Position numbers and translations under genes: made by a program. Shown one piece after another: positions 32,793 to 41,403 of a stretch of DNA of 64,000 nucleotides; position 1 is the first letter of the stretch, and each line of letters begins with the position of its first letter. This stretch comes from Cytophagaceae bacterium (GTDB lineage Bacteria; Bacteroidota; Bacteroidia; Cytophagales; Spirosomataceae). Under the pieces are notes generated by a model. That model saw nothing but the letters and a program-made list of their open reading frames with translations, had not been told where the DNA came from and searched no databases. Location of the stretch: contig JADKIR010000004.1 of assembly GCA_016722655.1 (NCBI GenBank), forward strand, positions 3,286,001 through 3,350,000. Reading direction: 5' to 3'.

Positions 32793-34229
32793 ATGTATAA
32801 AGTAGCGTTGGGTGTATGTATGCTGTGGGTAGGCTGTGTGGGTGTGGTTTTGGCGGCCTCTACTCAACTTTGTAGTAATTGAGATTCATATCCTGGAGGC
32901 TGATGTTGCTGAGATGGTACGGTACAGCCAAATGTAGGTGAGGAGTGTGATTTCGGTTATACCTTCAATGTGTTAAATCAAAATGAGACCTATCGAAGGC
33001 ATGATTTTAGACCAATGAATGTGACGCCACCTACAGTTTGTATTTCTACTTGTAGAATTGAACAAGATGAAACGAATTGGTACGCTCAACATTCTTTTCA
33101 GTTGTTTGAAGCTTTTTCAGCTTGAGAATGCAGATATTTTAGATATAATGAACCATTTACCTGTGGTCCCAATGCTCAGGCTTGGCGTAATTTATACAAA
33201 AGTGATGGAACAACTGTTGGGTGTGCACCCTTGGGTTCATGAGCTGCTCAATGGGGATATAATGAATCTATAGGATGACCATTGTACGATGCATTGTGTC
33301 GTCAACCAGTATGTGATTTAACGCAATTATATGGTTGTTCTGCTGGTACGGCTATCAATAAAACTTCAAATTCGTGGCAATGTAGTTTTGGGTGAAACAA
33401 TTTGGCATCTTGTACCACAAATATTGTCAACGGCTCTTGTGGTGCAACTAACTGAGGTTGTAGTGCAGGAACGCTCAATTGGCTTGATCAGAAGACTGCT
33501 TGTGGCACTACCTCATCGTGGTATTGTGCAGGTTCAAATGGAGGATGAGCAAGTCCTACTTGTCAATATACCAATGCGGCGTGTTTTAACTGTACAAATC
33601 CCATCGCCTGAGCTTCTGCCTGTGCGGGTACTCCAGCACCTACAGCTGATACACCCTATACACTCGTGAGTAGCTGTCAGTGAGCATGAACCTGTACCGC
33701 TACCTGTATCTCTCCCAAGATCCCCAGCGGTAACGACTGTGTGGATCCACCTTCACAAGACCAGTATGTCTGTGGTAGCGATGGTAACCGAACAGGTAAT
33801 GGTAACTGTCCCACACTCTCCCCTGATTATAACTCATCCAACACCAACCCTGGTTATCCTGCTGGTACGACCAAGTGTTTCCTTGAGTCTGCCTGAGCAC
33901 CCTCCAACGATACCTGCCGTGACCCAAACGGAGCATGTAACATCGCCAGCTTCAGCTGTAACATAGGTACCAAGAATAATGACAATAATCTGACTGGACC
34001 AGATCAGACACGCCAATGGTATTGTGATGCTACCTTGTGTGAATACACCTATCCATGATCTAATCCTGGTATATGCGGCTCATCATATTACACCTGTTGG
34101 AGTGAAGCCTGACCCATCAACTGAGATGGTAGTCACCGAACTTGCCCCGGTACTAATGGTGGAGCTGATGCGAGCTGTTGTGTAGGAGCGGTATTTATTA
34201 AATTTATGGATTACAACAAATCAATATAA
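32793..34229 (+). CDS. Cys-rich secreted-type protein readable only with TGA as glycine (genetic code 25)
   Basis: One frame stays open for 478 codons, up to a TAA at 34227, if TGA is sense. It contains 16 in-frame TGA (32880, 32901, 32910, 33123, 33240, 33276, 33393, 33453, 33546, 33609, 33681, 33687, 33894, 34056, 34110, 34122) and no TAA or TAG. The start MYKVALGVCMLWVGCVGVV is signal-peptide-like. About 41 cysteines are spread evenly in Gly/Asn/Thr/Pro-rich surroundings such as NGDSYPGGCCGDGT. TGG still serves for Trp, and TGA falls where glycine fits (TN-TGA-GCSAG, Q-TGA-A-TGA-TC). TGA as Gly is known from Gracilibacteria and Absconditabacteria. Standard code breaks it into fragments. 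The last dozen residues look like junction sequence. Its role is unknown; an adhesin or surface protein is plausible. Confidence 0.8.
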
Positions 34230-34295
34230 AATATCTTTATTAAACGTATTTTCATTAGTACATATCCGAGTTTAACTAATTTTAATCTCTTTTTT

Positions 34296-34326
34296 CTGCC
34301 ATAATGTCAGTTTTGTGTTAATTTTG
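34296..34326 (+). promoter_or_regulatory. Promoter of the miaB operon
   Basis: TCTG (34295-34298, weak -33) is followed after 20 bases by TAATTTTG (34319-34326), a perfect TAnnTTTG -7 box. The predicted start near 34332 lies about 16 bases before the ATG at 34348. It also excludes the upstream GTG at 34315 as start. Confidence 0.55.
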
Positions 34327-34347
34327 CAGAAAAAATCTGAGATCAGA

Positions 34348-35769
34348 ATGATTGTGGAAAATGATAAAAGCCTCAGTGTGGAGGAAAAAGCTACTTTAGA
34401 TGAGGCCAAAATCTCAAACAATGAATTTGTAACCGGCACTAAAAAACTATATATCGAAAGTTATGGCTGCCAAATGAACTTTGCTGATAGCGAGGTGGTT
34501 GCTTCAATTCTTAGAAATAACGGATATTCTACAACTTCCGATGTAAAAGAAGCCGATTTGGTTTTAATTAATACCTGTGCCATCAGAGATAACGCTGAAC
34601 AGAAAGTTAGAAACAGACTTAGTGCCCTCAATGCCAATAAAAAACAAAAACCAAATCTTAAAATCGGGGTTTTGGGCTGCATGGCCGAAAGGTTAAAAAC
34701 CAAGTTTTTGGAAGAAGAAAAAATGGTTGATATGGTCGTAGGACCTGACGCTTATCGTGACCTGCCCAACTTACTTGAAGAAGTAGAAGAAGGTCATAAA
34801 GCAGTAAATGTTTTTCTTTCGCGTGAGGAAACTTATGCTGATATCGCACCTATCAGACTGGATTCTAATGGTGTTTCTGCTTTTATTTCTATCATGCGGG
34901 GCTGTGATAATATGTGCAGTTTTTGTGTGGTTCCATATACAAGAGGCCGTGAACGTAGTCGTGACCCACATTCAATTATCAATGAGGCAAAAGATTTATT
35001 TCAAAAAGGATATAAGGAGGTTACACTTTTGGGTCAAAATGTAGACTCTTACAAATGGGAAAATGAAGCCAAAACGGAAAAATATAATTTCGCCCAACTA
35101 TTAACCGAAGTGGCCAAAATTAATCCGGAGCTGAGAGTGCGTTTTTCTACTTCGCATCCCAAGGATATCACCGACGAAGTATTGTATGCCATTAAAGCCA
35201 ACGAAAATGTTTGTAATTACATTCATCTTCCCGCCCAGAGTGGCAGCAGTCGCATACTTGATTTAATGAACCGTACCTATGACCGTGAATGGTATCTTAA
35301 TAAAATTGATCGTATCCGTGAGATTTTAGGAGAGGATTGCGGGATTTCTCATGACATTATTACAGGTTTTTGTACAGAAACTGAAGAAGATCATCAGGAT
35401 ACCCTCAGCCTGATGGAATATGTAAAATTTGATTACGGGTATATGTTTTTCTATTCGGAAAGACCCGGTACTCCTGCTGCAAAAAAATTAGTTGATGATG
35501 TGCCGGAAGAAATCAAAAAACGACGCCTTAATGAAATTATTGAAAAACAACAGACTCATTCTCTTTTTAGAAATCAACTGGCAATAGGCAAAGTTCATAA
35601 AGTATTAATTGAAGGTTTTTCAAAAAGATCTAAAGAAGAACTTGCAGGAAGAAACGACCAGAATAAGATGATTGTTTTTCCAAAAAAACATTATAAAAAA
35701 GGTCAATACGTCAACGTACTTGTAAACAGCTGCACCGCTGCTACGCTGAAAGGTGAAATTGTAGAATGA
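34348..35769 (+). CDS. miaB: tRNA-2-methylthio-N6-dimethylallyladenosine synthase MiaB
   Basis: MiaB is a radical-SAM enzyme that adds a methylthio group to i6A37 of tRNAs reading UNN codons. The protein has about 473 residues. The N-terminal UPF0004 domain carries cluster cysteines (ESYGCQMN, INTCAIR, LGCMAERL). The radical-SAM triad is Cys186, Cys190 and Cys193 in RGCDNMCSFC. A C-terminal TRAM domain follows. All motifs are intact. The promoter at 34319-34326 places the start at the ATG 34348. The stop overlaps the next gene by four bases (ATGA), so it heads an operon with the sigma-54-type activator and lptE. Confidence 0.95.
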   Translation: MIVENDKSLSVEEKATLDEAKISNNEFVTGTKKLYIESYGCQMNFADSEVVASILRNNGYSTTSDVKEADLVLINTCAIRDNAEQKVRNRLSALNANKKQKPNLKIGVLGCMAERLKTKFLEEEKMVDMVVGPDAYRDLPNLLEEVEEGHKAVNVFLSREETYADIAPIRLDSNGVSAFISIMRGCDNMCSFCVVPYTRGRERSRDPHSIINEAKDLFQKGYKEVTLLGQNVDSYKWENEAKTEKYNFAQLLTEVAKINPELRVRFSTSHPKDITDEVLYAIKANENVCNYIHLPAQSGSSRILDLMNRTYDREWYLNKIDRIREILGEDCGISHDIITGFCTETEEDHQDTLSLMEYVKFDYGYMFFYSERPGTPAAKKLVDDVPEEIKKRRLNEIIEKQQTHSLFRNQLAIGKVHKVLIEGFSKRSKEELAGRNDQNKMIVFPKKHYKKGQYVNVLVNSCTAATLKGEIVE

Positions 35770-37070
35770 TTAATACCACAGAAATACAAACAGTAAAAAA
35801 CAGATTTGGAGTAATTGGAAACGCTCCTTCGCTCAATTATGCACTCGGTGTGGCAATCAGAGTAGCACCCACCGACCTTACAGTTCTGATAAACGGTGAA
35901 AGTGGTAGCGGAAAAGAATCTTTTTCCAAAATAATACATGGATTAAGTGGACGAAAATTGGGTCCATTTATCGCTATAAACTGTGGTGCAATTCCGGAAG
36001 GAACAATTGACTCTGAGCTTTTCGGACACATAAAGGGTTCATTTACAGGAGCTATCGAAGACCGGAAAGGATATTTTGAAACTACCAACGGCGGTACGAT
36101 TTTTTTGGATGAAATCGCCGAAATGCCACTTGGAACGCAAGCCAGGCTCCTTAGAATTCTTGAGAACGGTGAATACATACCTGTTGGATCCTCCAAAGTA
36201 AAAAAAACAAACGTAAGAGTAGTTGCTGCCACTAATGTCAATCTTCAGACGGCCATCGAGAAAGGTGAATTCAGAGAAGATCTTTATTATCGGCTCAACA
36301 CGGTTCCTATAATGGTGCCACCTCTGAGAGAAAGAGGCTTCGATATAGAGCTTTTGTTTATAAAATTCACATCTGATTTTGCCGAAAAAAATCACATTCA
36401 ACCTGTTGAACTTACCGAAGAAGCCAAAGAATTATTAAGGGCATTCAGGTTTCCGGGTAACATCAGACAACTTAAAAACATAGCCGAGCAGATCACAATT
36501 CTAGAAAAAGACCGGATCATTAATGCGGCAATGCTTGAGAAATACTTACCCAAAAGTCAGTCTTCGGGGCTTCCTGCACTACTTACAAATAATGATTTAG
36601 GCGGGCTCAACAATTACACCGAGAGGGAGCTACTCTATAAAGTGCTTTTTGATATGAAAAAAGACATAACTGAGCTCAAAAAATTGGTATATTCTATGAT
36701 GTCGTCTGGAGTAGAAATGTCCCCGGAAATATCAAATAATGAACTATTTAAGGAGGTAATCGAACCCAATGTTAATTATTCAAGGCCTGTAACTATAGAA
36801 AACGAACCGGTTTATCCTGTTTATGCGAAACCTCTGAGCGAAAATCTGATTCATATCGATGACTATCAGAAAAACAGGGAAAATGTGGAGGATATTACCC
36901 ATGAAACAGAAGAAGAATCACTTTCACTTGAAAAAAATGAGAAGGAAATGATAGTGAAAGCCCTCAGAAAAAGTAATTTTAAAAGAAAATATGCCGCACA
37001 GAGTCTAGGTATTTCGGAAAGAACACTGTACAGGAAAATAAAGCAATATGATATTGAGGATGAAGATTAA
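35766..37070 (+). CDS. Sigma-54-type enhancer-binding transcriptional activator without receiver domain
   Basis: This AAA+ activator has 434 residues. The central ATPase starts almost at the N terminus: Walker A GESGSGKES (about 44-52), ELFGHIKGSFTGA, where the sigma-54 contact loop GAFTGA reads GSFTGA, Walker B GGTIFLDEIAEM, and the R-finger region LYYRLNTVP. A linker of about 110 residues leads to a Fis-type helix-turn-helix at the end (YAAQSLGISERTLYRKIKQY). There is no response-regulator domain, so the signal input is unclear. It is co-translated with miaB upstream and overlaps lptE downstream, a conserved-looking but functionally odd trio. Confidence 0.9.
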   Translation: MINTTEIQTVKNRFGVIGNAPSLNYALGVAIRVAPTDLTVLINGESGSGKESFSKIIHGLSGRKLGPFIAINCGAIPEGTIDSELFGHIKGSFTGAIEDRKGYFETTNGGTIFLDEIAEMPLGTQARLLRILENGEYIPVGSSKVKKTNVRVVAATNVNLQTAIEKGEFREDLYYRLNTVPIMVPPLRERGFDIELLFIKFTSDFAEKNHIQPVELTEEAKELLRAFRFPGNIRQLKNIAEQITILEKDRIINAAMLEKYLPKSQSSGLPALLTNNDLGGLNNYTERELLYKVLFDMKKDITELKKLVYSMMSSGVEMSPEISNNELFKEVIEPNVNYSRPVTIENEPVYPVYAKPLSENLIHIDDYQKNRENVEDITHETEEESLSLEKNEKEMIVKALRKSNFKRKYAAQSLGISERTLYRKIKQYDIEDED

Positions 37071-37569
37071 GTTTTTGAAAGGCATTTTGCTCATTTCATT
37101 GAGTGTATTGGTTTATGGATGCGGTATTTACAAATTCACAAGCGTTGAATTTAACAAAGACCTCAAGACATTTTCTATCCAAAACTTTACGATGGCAACT
37201 GCCGGCGGCCCTCCAAATCTTACACTTAACTTCAATGAAAAACTTAAGGAATATTACCAAAGAAACACCGACTTAAAGTTCAGAACCGCCGATGGCGACT
37301 TACAATTGGAGGGAGCTATCATCGCTTATGAATTAACTCCTATTTCAGCCACTGCTGGTGACAAAGCAGCAATGAATAGGCTTACGATTACGGTTCAGGT
37401 TAAGTTTACCAACAAACTCGAAGAAGATCAAAGTTTTGATAAAGATTTTTCATTTTATCAGGATTTTCCTCAGGATCAGTCTTTGACTCAGGTTGAGCCC
37501 AATCTCATTCCTAAAATTCTGGACCAATTGGTTTTAAATATCTTCAATTCTACCGCAGCTACATGGTAA
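37060..37569 (+). CDS. lptE: LptE-like LPS-assembly lipoprotein
   Basis: This outer-membrane lipoprotein of about 169 residues is expected to plug and support the LptD lipopolysaccharide translocon. The signal sequence ends in LVYGCGIYKF, the lipobox, and mature Cys-Gly-x-Tyr is typical of LptE. The mature part matches the Bacteroidota LptE pattern FSIQNF..N..P.L...F.EKLKEYYQRNT and DGDLQLEGAI. The ATG at 37060 is preferred over 37048, because it gives a clean signal peptide. It overlaps both neighbours by a few bases. Confidence 0.85.
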   Translation: MKIKFLKGILLISLSVLVYGCGIYKFTSVEFNKDLKTFSIQNFTMATAGGPPNLTLNFNEKLKEYYQRNTDLKFRTADGDLQLEGAIIAYELTPISATAGDKAAMNRLTITVQVKFTNKLEEDQSFDKDFSFYQDFPQDQSLTQVEPNLIPKILDQLVLNIFNSTAATW

Positions 37570-38129
37570 ATCATGGCGAAATAGTAAGTAAATTGTTAAA
37601 AAACAAGTCTTTTAAAAACCTGAAAGACATCAATGAACTTATTGCCTGTTGCGAAGCAATTCCCAATTCTCCGGTTCCTCATATGCTTTTGAATCAATAT
37701 CAACCCGATATATTTAAAAGTAGCCTGTGGCAAATATCTGACGAAATATCAGCTGAATATCAGGAAGTTTTTTATCATTATTCAGGAAAAAATATTGAAG
37801 AATTTATTGCACAAAGTGGTAAAAAAAAAAGGATTACTGACTTTAATGCTCTGGCTTTGAGTTTTATTCAAAAATTCGAGGAAAAAAGAAATGAATTTTA
37901 CAAAAAGACTAATTTCTTCAGTCAAAAAAGTGAGAAAGTAATTGATAAAGAGGCTGTTGAAGTCGATTTGGAAAAAGAAAATACTGCTACGAATTTAGAA
38001 TCTAAAGATTTAAATCCTAATAATATACAGGACTTTCCGGCCGAAACTGAAAAAAATAGACTGGCAGATACAGAAGCCAGAGAATTGATTTTAAAGTTTT
38101 TGGAAAACAGACCTGAAAATAAATTTTGA
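37563..38129 (+). CDS. Hypothetical protein of the lptE-secG interval
   Basis: I recognise no family. The 188-residue protein is soluble and probably largely helical, with a Lys/Glu-rich C-terminal half (about residues 110-188) that looks disordered. There is no signal peptide. It begins within the last seven bases of lptE and so is co-translated with it. Position between lptE and secG suggests a link with envelope biogenesis, but nothing in the sequence proves it. Confidence 0.7.
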   Translation: MVNHGEIVSKLLKNKSFKNLKDINELIACCEAIPNSPVPHMLLNQYQPDIFKSSLWQISDEISAEYQEVFYHYSGKNIEEFIAQSGKKKRITDFNALALSFIQKFEEKRNEFYKKTNFFSQKSEKVIDKEAVEVDLEKENTATNLESKDLNPNNIQDFPAETEKNRLADTEARELILKFLENRPENKF

Positions 38130-38205
38130 TTTTTTTGCTTAAGTTTTATTATGAAATTGTAAAGGAAATATTCTTCATTCTTTTCTATTAAAGACAAAAA
38201 ATTCA

Positions 38206-38213
38206 TATCTTTG
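38206..38213 (+). promoter_or_regulatory. -7 box of the secG promoter
   Basis: TATCTTTG is a perfect TAnnTTTG element 37 bases before the secG ATG, followed by the common GCGG start region. The -33 element is not clear. Confidence 0.5.
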
Positions 38214-38249
38214 CGGTTCTTTTAAGAAAAACAAAGAAATTTTAAAAAT

Positions 38250-38600
38250 ATGATTACTACAATATTGATTTTAATGATCATTGCCGCAATTCTTTTAATC
38301 GTGGTAATATTAATTCAAAACCCTAAAGGTGGTGGCTTGTCATCAGAGTTTGGCGGTGGCACTTCTCAAATGTTTGGCGTGCAAAAAACCGGCGACATTC
38401 TTGAGAAACTAACCTGGGGCTTTTTCGCATTTTTACTTGTGGCTGCTTTAGGTACAGGTATTTTGGCCAGACTTAACAGTTCTGCTCAAGCTACTGAAAG
38501 TGATGTAAATGTAGAGCGTTCTACTACGGCACCATCATTGCCGGCACCTACTACAGCCCCTATTACTGCACCTGCCACTACACCAACTCCTGCTAAATAA
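38250..38600 (+). CDS. secG: Preprotein translocase subunit SecG
   Basis: SecG is a small inner-membrane subunit of the SecYEG channel that eases protein translocation. The 116-residue protein has two membrane helices (about residues 2-22 and 55-75) joined by the family loop IQNPKGGGLSSEFGGG. A Thr/Pro/Ala-rich tail of about 35 residues is longer than in enterobacterial SecG and common in Bacteroidota. It has its own promoter and a terminator directly after it. Confidence 0.93.
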   Translation: MITTILILMIIAAILLIVVILIQNPKGGGLSSEFGGGTSQMFGVQKTGDILEKLTWGFFAFLLVAALGTGILARLNSSAQATESDVNVERSTTAPSLPAPTTAPITAPATTPTPAK

Positions 38601-38629
38601 GACCTTAGCAGTCAAAAGTATTTACCATT

Positions 38630-38660
38630 AAAAGATACCCCGAAAGAGGTATCTTTTTTT
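38630..38660 (+). terminator. Terminator of secG
   Basis: AAAGATACC and GGTATCTTT pair around CCGAAAGA, followed by T8. Confidence 0.88.
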
Positions 38661-38727
38661 TGTTTTAATATTTTCAGTCTTGATTCAATTGATTTTTTTA
38701 TTTTGCATAAAATATCTCTAAATATAA

Positions 38728-40401
38728 ATGAGTAATTCAGAAATAGCCGAAATTATAGAATTGACCGGCAAGCTTTTAGATTTACACGATCAGGATGAAA
38801 TGCGTTCCAAAACATATCTGGGGATGATTTTTTCTCTTGAAAGGCTTGAAGAAAACCTTTCAGAACTCAATGTGGAAGAATTGCAGAAAATTCGGGGAAT
38901 TGGCAAATTGATGTCGGCTAATATTCTTGAAATTGTGAAAACCGGCACTCTCAAAGAACTCCAGGATCTGATTTCTGTTACACCGGAAGGCGTATTTGAA
39001 ATGTTTAAAGTTAAAGGTATTGGCGTTAAAAAAATAAAATTACTCTGGAAAGAAATAGGGATTGACAATCTCAACGATTTGAAAATTGCCTGTGAAAATG
39101 GGAAAATTGCCGGAATAAAAGGATTCGGAGAAAAGACTCAGGCGGCTATTCTGGAATCCTTGCAGTTTTTGCAGGAGCAGGAAGGGAAACTCAGAATGAA
39201 TACTGCCGAAGAATTAAGTAAACTCATCATTGAAAATATCAGGCAAGAATACCCGGAAGCCGAAGAAGCCGGCCAGGTAGTAAGAAAATGTCAGGAAGTT
39301 GATATTTTAAGTTTTCTGGTAAAAAAAGATGGTTTTGGAGGGATAAAACTAACATCAGAAATATTTAAACAAGATTTGCAGGCTTCTTCACCAAACGTTT
39401 GGAGGGGTTTTTATGGTGAATTTAAAATTAATATTGAAATAGAAAAATCGTCCACAAAAGATTGGGTTTCAAAGAAAATCATTAAAAATTCAAGTGAGAA
39501 TCATCTAAAATTGATTAATGACAGTGGCGATTCCCTACTAAAAAATATTTCCAATCAAACATTCCAGTCAGAAGAGGAGGCTTATAAAGCTTTCGGGTGC
39601 AATTTTATTATTCCTGAAATGCGTGAAGGGATAAATGAAATAGAATGGTCAAAAAACAATGATATTGAAGACCTGATAAGCTGGGACAAATTAAAAGGAA
39701 CTGTCCATAATCACAGTAAATATTCGGATGGTAATCACACTTTGCAACAAATGGCCGACTTTTGTAAAGACCTGGGATTAGAATATTTTGGTATTGCGGA
39801 CCACAGTCAAACCGCACAGTATGCGTCCGGATTATGGCCTGAAACGGTAATTAAGCAACAATTGGAAATTGATCAGTTAAATGCTAATTATGAAGGTTTT
39901 GAGATATTAAAAGGAATAGAATCAGATATTTTGACAAATGGTGACCTTGACTACGAAACTGATATTCTTAAAACCTTTGATTATATCGTGGCATCAGTTC
40001 ATTCGGTACTCAATATGGATAAAGAGAAAGCAACACAAAGATTAATCAGAGCTATTGAAAATCCCTACACCTCAATTTTAGGTCATCTCTCCGGTCGATT
40101 GCTTCTTTCACGAAAGGGCTATCCACTCGATTATCCTAAAATCATTGATGCCTGTGCCGCAAATAAAGTGGTAATGGAGCTAAATGCGAGTCCATATCGA
40201 CTGGATATCGACTGGAAATGGATCAACCTTTGTCTCGAAAAGGGAGTATGGATAAGTATTAATCCCGATGCACATGAAATGAATGGCATCTATGATATGA
40301 AATACGGTGTTGCTGTAGCCAGAAAAGCAGGCCTGTTAGCCTCTCAAACGCTCAACGCCCAATCTTTAGAAGCCGTAAAAAAAGTATTTCTTAAGAAATA
40401 A
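38728..40401 (+). CDS. PolX-like protein with helix-hairpin-helix and PHP domains
   Basis: This family-X DNA polymerase / PHP nuclease has 557 residues. The N-terminal helix-hairpin-helix region holds KIRGIGKLMSANI, KVKGIGVKKI and GIKGFGEKTQ. A nucleotidyltransferase-like middle follows. The C-terminal PHP domain has metal ligands in VHNHSKYSDG, GIADHSQ, ESDIL, ASVHS, LGHLSGR and NPDAHE. The polymerase motif, usually GSxRRGxExxGDxD, is eroded to GQVVRKCQEVDIL with a single Asp, so polymerase activity is doubtful. The PHP phosphoesterase or 3'-5' exonuclease site looks complete. It probably works in DNA repair. It is monocistronic. Confidence 0.85.
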   Translation: MSNSEIAEIIELTGKLLDLHDQDEMRSKTYLGMIFSLERLEENLSELNVEELQKIRGIGKLMSANILEIVKTGTLKELQDLISVTPEGVFEMFKVKGIGVKKIKLLWKEIGIDNLNDLKIACENGKIAGIKGFGEKTQAAILESLQFLQEQEGKLRMNTAEELSKLIIENIRQEYPEAEEAGQVVRKCQEVDILSFLVKKDGFGGIKLTSEIFKQDLQASSPNVWRGFYGEFKINIEIEKSSTKDWVSKKIIKNSSENHLKLINDSGDSLLKNISNQTFQSEEEAYKAFGCNFIIPEMREGINEIEWSKNNDIEDLISWDKLKGTVHNHSKYSDGNHTLQQMADFCKDLGLEYFGIADHSQTAQYASGLWPETVIKQQLEIDQLNANYEGFEILKGIESDILTNGDLDYETDILKTFDYIVASVHSVLNMDKEKATQRLIRAIENPYTSILGHLSGRLLLSRKGYPLDYPKIIDACAANKVVMELNASPYRLDIDWKWINLCLEKGVWISINPDAHEMNGIYDMKYGVAVARKAGLLASQTLNAQSLEAVKKVFLKK

Positions 40402-40402
40402 A

Positions 40403-40422
40403 AAAGAGTCATCTGACTCTTT
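40403..40422. terminator. Terminator hairpin between polX-like and moxR genes
   Basis: AAAGAGTCA and TGACTCTTT pair around a 2-base loop in the 19-base gap of this convergent pair, so it can serve both. A and T runs flank it on each side. Confidence 0.7.
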
Positions 40423-41392
40423 ACATTATATTTCTGATGATTTGCTCTACGCTAATCCCTTCGGCCTCGGCTTTGAAATTCCGGACAATCCTGTGTCTTA
40501 AAACTGGAAAGGCCACGGCTTTAATGTCTTCAATATCAGGAGAATATTTGCCATTTATCAGTGCATGACATTTTGCTGCTAATACCAGATTTTGAGATGC
40601 ACGGGGGCCGGCACCCCATTCCAGATATTTCTTTGATTCCTCAGAGGCATTATCAATTCCTGGGCGGGTCTGATGAACCAATCTCACAGCATATTCAATA
40701 ACGTTGTCAGGTACCGGTACCTTTCTGATTAAAGACTGAAATTCTATAATTTCGTCAGCACCAAGTATTTTATTAACCTCCACTTTTTTATCAGAAGTGG
40801 TATTTTTTACAATATTAATTTCTTGCTCAAAACTCGGATAGTCAAGGCTCACCATAAACATAAACCTGTCGAGCTGAGCCTCGGGTAGGGGATAGGTTCC
40901 TTCTTGTTCGATTGGGTTTTGTGTTGCCAAAACAAAAAATGGCTTTGATAGGGAGTGCTTTTCACCGGCTACCGTAACCGAATATTCCTGCATAGACTCC
41001 AACAAAGCTGATTGGGTTTTGGGAGGCGTACGGTTAATTTCATCGGCAAGGATAATATTGGCGAAAACCGGCCCTTTTACAAACTTAAAATTGCGGTTAT
41101 TATCAAGTGTCTCTGCACCGGTTATATCAGATGGCATTAAGTCCGGAGTAAACTGGATCCTGTTGAAATCAAGATCCAAAGCAGATGCAATGGTTTGTAC
41201 CAATAATGTTTTTGCCAGTCCGGGAACACCCACAAGCAGGCAGTGACCCTGACAGAAAATTGCAGTTAACAAAAGCTTCACAGTTTCTTCCTGGCCAACA
41301 ATTACTTTTCCAATTTCAGCTGTAAGGTCAACATATGTTTTTTTCAGTGCATCAGCAGCTTCAACTTCAGTATTATATTTTTTTAAATACAC
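40421..41392 (-). CDS. MoxR-family AAA+ ATPase
   Basis: This is a 323-residue chaperone-type ATPase of the MoxR/RavA branch. It has Walker A GVPGLAKTLL, NRTPPKTQSALLESMQE, Walker B IILADEINR, and sensor 1 LATQNPIEQEGTYPLPEAQ followed by DRF. Such proteins usually insert cofactors or mature partners containing von Willebrand A domains, but no such partner gene is adjacent here. It starts 11 bases after the SurA-like gene stop on the same strand, so it is probably the last gene of a leftward operon with the two PpiC proteins. Confidence 0.92.
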   Translation of the reverse strand: MYLKKYNTEVEAADALKKTYVDLTAEIGKVIVGQEETVKLLLTAIFCQGHCLLVGVPGLAKTLLVQTIASALDLDFNRIQFTPDLMPSDITGAETLDNNRNFKFVKGPVFANIILADEINRTPPKTQSALLESMQEYSVTVAGEKHSLSKPFFVLATQNPIEQEGTYPLPEAQLDRFMFMVSLDYPSFEQEINIVKNTTSDKKVEVNKILGADEIIEFQSLIRKVPVPDNVIEYAVRLVHQTRPGIDNASEESKKYLEWGAGPRASQNLVLAAKCHALINGKYSPDIEDIKAVAFPVLRHRIVRNFKAEAEGISVEQIIRNIM

Positions 41393-41403
41393 GGGTTTAT
41401 TTT

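Noticed and set aside
33058..33966. Short standard-code ORFs on both strands inside this interval (for example 33058-33273, 33331-33669, 33739-33966)
   Set aside because: They lie in other frames of the code-25 gene and have low-complexity or shadow-like products.
32793..34229. Reading the interrupted frame as a pseudogene or as the result of sequencing error
   Set aside because: A decayed gene would gather TAA and TAG as well as TGA and would suffer frameshifts. Only TGA occurs, 16 times, in a single unbroken frame.
32793..34229. TGA as selenocysteine or as tryptophan (code 4)
   Set aside because: Sixteen selenocysteines in one protein is implausible. TGG already supplies Trp at several positions, and the TGA contexts are glycine-like.
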